64,000 nucleotides of DNA from Lachnospiraceae bacterium. Its GTDB lineage: Bacteria; Bacillota; Clostridia; Lachnospirales; Lachnospiraceae. Shown in pieces: positions 62,291 to 64,000 of the stretch; position 1 is the first letter of the stretch; each line of letters starts with the position of its first letter. The position numbers and the translations under genes were made by a program. Location of the stretch: contig JAILRO010000057.1 of the NCBI GenBank assembly GCA_024698145.1, positions 1-64,000 of the forward strand. Direction: 5' to 3'. Under the pieces are notes generated by a model. The model saw nothing but the letters and a program-made list of their open reading frames with translations, made no database searches and had not been told where the DNA came from.

Positions 62291-62306
62291 ATATAAAATA
62301 TATTTT

Positions 62307-63068
62307 TTATAATCCGATTGTTCCTGTATATGTAGGCACTTCTTTTTCAGCCTTTTGTACTGCTTCTTCCAGTTCCATCCCTGCAAATGATTGTGCCGAA
62401 AAACATCTTCCGGATTTCTTATCATTTATAAACGCTCCCAAAACAACTCCGGGGATTGCTGATTCAGGGGAGTTGGGTGCCTGACTTCCACCAAGATCGG
62501 TTCTGCACCAACCCGGATCTGTAAGACTTATACAAATATCTGTACCATCATACTTGGATGCCAAATCCATTGTGACTTTATCTAAAGCTGCTTTACTTGC
62601 AGAATAACCGGCCTGTTCCGGTTCAAGTCGTATTCCGCTTGTCGTGTTAACTATTCTACCAAATCCTGTTTTCTCCATCTTCTCAAGGAAATGATATGTA
62701 ATCATCATCGGTGCAATAGTATTAATCATGAAACTCTGTTCATAATCCTTGGCGGGTGTTTTGATATATTCATTTCTGTATGCTACCTGAACTCCTGCAT
62801 TGTTAAGCACAATATCTATCTGCTTGCCAAGTCCATCAATTTCCTTAAGCATATTTTCAACTTGCAAAATATCAGAGAACTCTGCAGCTACAGGGATTAC
62901 TTCAACCCCATATTTCTTTGCTTCTTCTACTACTTTTTCACAGTGCTCCTTTGTTCTTCCCTGCACAATAAGGTTGCAGCCCTGTTTTGCCAACATAACA
63001 GCCGCACCATATCCTATGCCTCTTGCGGCACCGGTAACAAGTGCCCATTTTCGTTTTACCTGTAACAT
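62307..63068 (-). CDS. Short-chain dehydrogenase/reductase
   Basis: The protein is 253 aa with a classical SDR fold. Cofactor motif TGAARGIGYG is at the N-terminus, NNAGVQVAY in the middle, and catalytic YSASKAALDK near residue 155, with Ser in NTTSGIR. An NAD(P)H-dependent carbonyl reductase or alcohol dehydrogenase is expected; the substrate is unknown. It lies 5 bp behind the Pr6Pr-like gene and is separated from the nitrogenase-like operon by a terminator, so it is not part of that transcript. Confidence 0.92.
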   Translation of the reverse strand: MLQVKRKWALVTGAARGIGYGAAVMLAKQGCNLIVQGRTKEHCEKVVEEAKKYGVEVIPVAAEFSDILQVENMLKEIDGLGKQIDIVLNNAGVQVAYRNEYIKTPAKDYEQSFMINTIAPMMITYHFLEKMEKTGFGRIVNTTSGIRLEPEQAGYSASKAALDKVTMDLASKYDGTDICISLTDPGWCRTDLGGSQAPNSPESAIPGVVLGAFINDKKSGRCFSAQSFAGMELEEAVQKAEKEVPTYTGTIGL

Positions 63069-63073
63069 TGTAA

Positions 63074-63760
63074 CTACCTCCTATTAATTCGTTTTGTTAT
63101 AACGTCAGCTATCACAAGATAGCAAAGCCCCACTACAATCAAGAATATCATAAGCACAAGCATCCACCATGCACTTCCCATGAAAGGAAGCTCATTTACA
63201 AAACCGAAAGCACCGGCTTTACTTCCCCAGTTAAGGAAGAAATACGGATAGTTGTATCCTTCTGCAAACTGCCAACCCTTCACGTAACCTATACCTGCGT
63301 AAATTGCATATAGGATAGGTGGAATAGTTACATACAGCACATTCAACTTCTCTATTCTCTTAACACTACTCACAACAATAAAATCAATAACTGATACGAC
63401 CGGTACAACAACATGTGTCAGTACATTCTGTATATTCCATGCCGATGCTCCAAAAGTAGGTGCCAACACGAAACAGAAAACCACTCCTGTGAGAGTAATC
63501 GAAACAGTTCCAACAAACTTGAATATGTACCAAGCCTTGCTAATCTCCTTATCTTTCAAGAGTAATGCAAGCCCTATCAAACAAATAACAGCAATAAGTA
63601 GATTAGATTGCGTTGTAAAATACATGAAAACTCTGCTTCCTCCCATAAATGTTTTCCGCCCGGCAAGATAACTGAGCGTCGTACCGGTAAATGCTGATAA
63701 CGCAACTATAAGTTTTAGAATGTAGCTTATACATTTCTGTTTATTCGTAATATTATTCAT
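63074..63760 (-). CDS. Pr6Pr-like multi-spanning membrane protein
   Basis: The protein is 228 aa with six hydrophobic segments. The pattern FMYFTTQSNLLIAVICL near residue 45 and the HVVVPVVSVIDFIV and YNYPYFFLNWG segments match the Pr6Pr (FAR-17a/AIG1-like) membrane family. It forms an operon with the SDR downstream. The role is unknown; lipid-related chemistry with the SDR is possible. Confidence 0.75.
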   Translation of the reverse strand: MNNITNKQKCISYILKLIVALSAFTGTTLSYLAGRKTFMGGSRVFMYFTTQSNLLIAVICLIGLALLLKDKEISKAWYIFKFVGTVSITLTGVVFCFVLAPTFGASAWNIQNVLTHVVVPVVSVIDFIVVSSVKRIEKLNVLYVTIPPILYAIYAGIGYVKGWQFAEGYNYPYFFLNWGSKAGAFGFVNELPFMGSAWWMLVLMIFLIVVGLCYLVIADVITKRINRR

Positions 63761-63876
63761 ATAACATAAAACCTCCGATCTTTTGCTTTATATTAAATAA
63801 ATAATATGAAGTTCTGATGAAAAAACTTCTTGCTATAACAGGTATTCTGTCATGCACACGATTACCAAAAAACATT

Positions 63877-63905
63877 TTGAAAATCACGTTACCATGCTTT
63901 ATAAT
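63877..63905 (+). promoter_or_regulatory. Promoter of the gene at the window end
   Basis: TTGAAA and TATAAT are spaced by 17 bases, about 60 bp before the ATG at 63965. Confidence 0.75.
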
Positions 63906-63964
63906 AATATTAAAACACTATCATTTATATACAAGTATGGCCCTTCAGAAAGGAGCATGGATAT

Positions 63965-64000
63965 ATGAAAGACGGAAAAGATAAAAAAGATAAAGATAAA
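63965..64000 (+). CDS. Start of a Lys/Asp-rich protein, cut by window end
   Basis: An ATG preceded by AAAGGAG opens a frame whose first 12 residues are MKDGKDKKDKDK. A good promoter lies upstream. The frame continues past the window, so the product cannot be named. Confidence 0.5.
   Translation, partial: MKDGKDKKDKDK

Overview
The window looks like a chromosomal segment of a low-GC, strictly anaerobic, spore-forming Firmicute, most like a plant-polymer-associated Lachnospiraceae (Butyrivibrio/Pseudobutyrivibrio/Roseburia relatives). The reasons are a bifurcating-type [FeFe]-hydrogenase trimer and HydE maturase, a cotJABC spore-coat operon, many c-di-GMP proteins, secreted Ser/Thr-linker carbohydrate-active proteins, and Gram-positive ribosome binding sites and promoters. 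The genus is inference. All calls come from reading the sequence; no database search was run.

Layout. 1-1130: seven tRNA genes on the minus strand (transcription order Pro-Gly-Arg-His-Gln-Lys-Leu) with a strong promoter, and a duplicated tRNA-Leu 3' end plus terminator beside a degenerate repeat. 1.2-17.6 kb: housekeeping and accessory genes (GT2 glycosyltransferase, pcrA, DUF1836, yerC, cytoplasmic alpha-amylase, an orphan NMT1-like binding protein, cotJABC, degV, hybrid histidine kinase, phosphatase, ung, HAD, MecA-like protein, UDP-sugar dehydrogenase). 17.8-39 kb: signalling and hydrogen metabolism (binding protein + diguanylate cyclase, hydCBA, further GGDEF/EAL proteins, CheX-like protein, secreted esterase and DUF4832 protein, ogg, and hydE downstream of a FIST-EAL gene and an HTH-less LacI-type sensor gene).

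39-62 kb is the notable part: about 23 kb, all on the minus strand, that reads as an iron-sulfur and sulfur-acquisition island. A promoter near 62.17 kb drives two nitrogenase-component-1-like alpha/beta pairs (D2-K2 and K1-D1) with a cysteine synthase gene between them. These are followed by an SsuABC/TauABC-type importer, a LysR regulator, a DUF4418 membrane protein and a FtsX/MacB-type ABC pair. Next come nifB, a separate NifX-like domain gene and nifH with an Rrf2 regulator, then a second cysteine-bearing Rrf2 with nifS and nifU, then metY, an EgtC-like amidotransferase, gshA, an ECF S component and pyridoxal kinase. The alpha-like subunits keep the P-cluster cysteines and the cofactor-binding cysteine. 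They lack the His that anchors FeMo-co and the His195 region needed for N2 reduction. With cysK, metY and an organosulfur-type importer around them, the best hypothesis is a nitrogenase-like reductase that frees sulfur from an organic sulfur compound, related to or distinct from the methylthio-alkane reductases (MarBHDK). It is not a nitrogen-fixation system.

Other non-coding structure: three clear copies (plus a degenerate fragment) of a dispersed palindromic repeat at 1-92, 14702-14900 and 44573-44715; a shared operator-like motif in front of the isc-type operon and metY; and several strong sigma-A-type promoters and intrinsic terminators. The window ends with the start of a plus-strand gene at 63965. 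The only gene-free stretch over 300 bases is 1-362, which holds the repeats and terminators listed.
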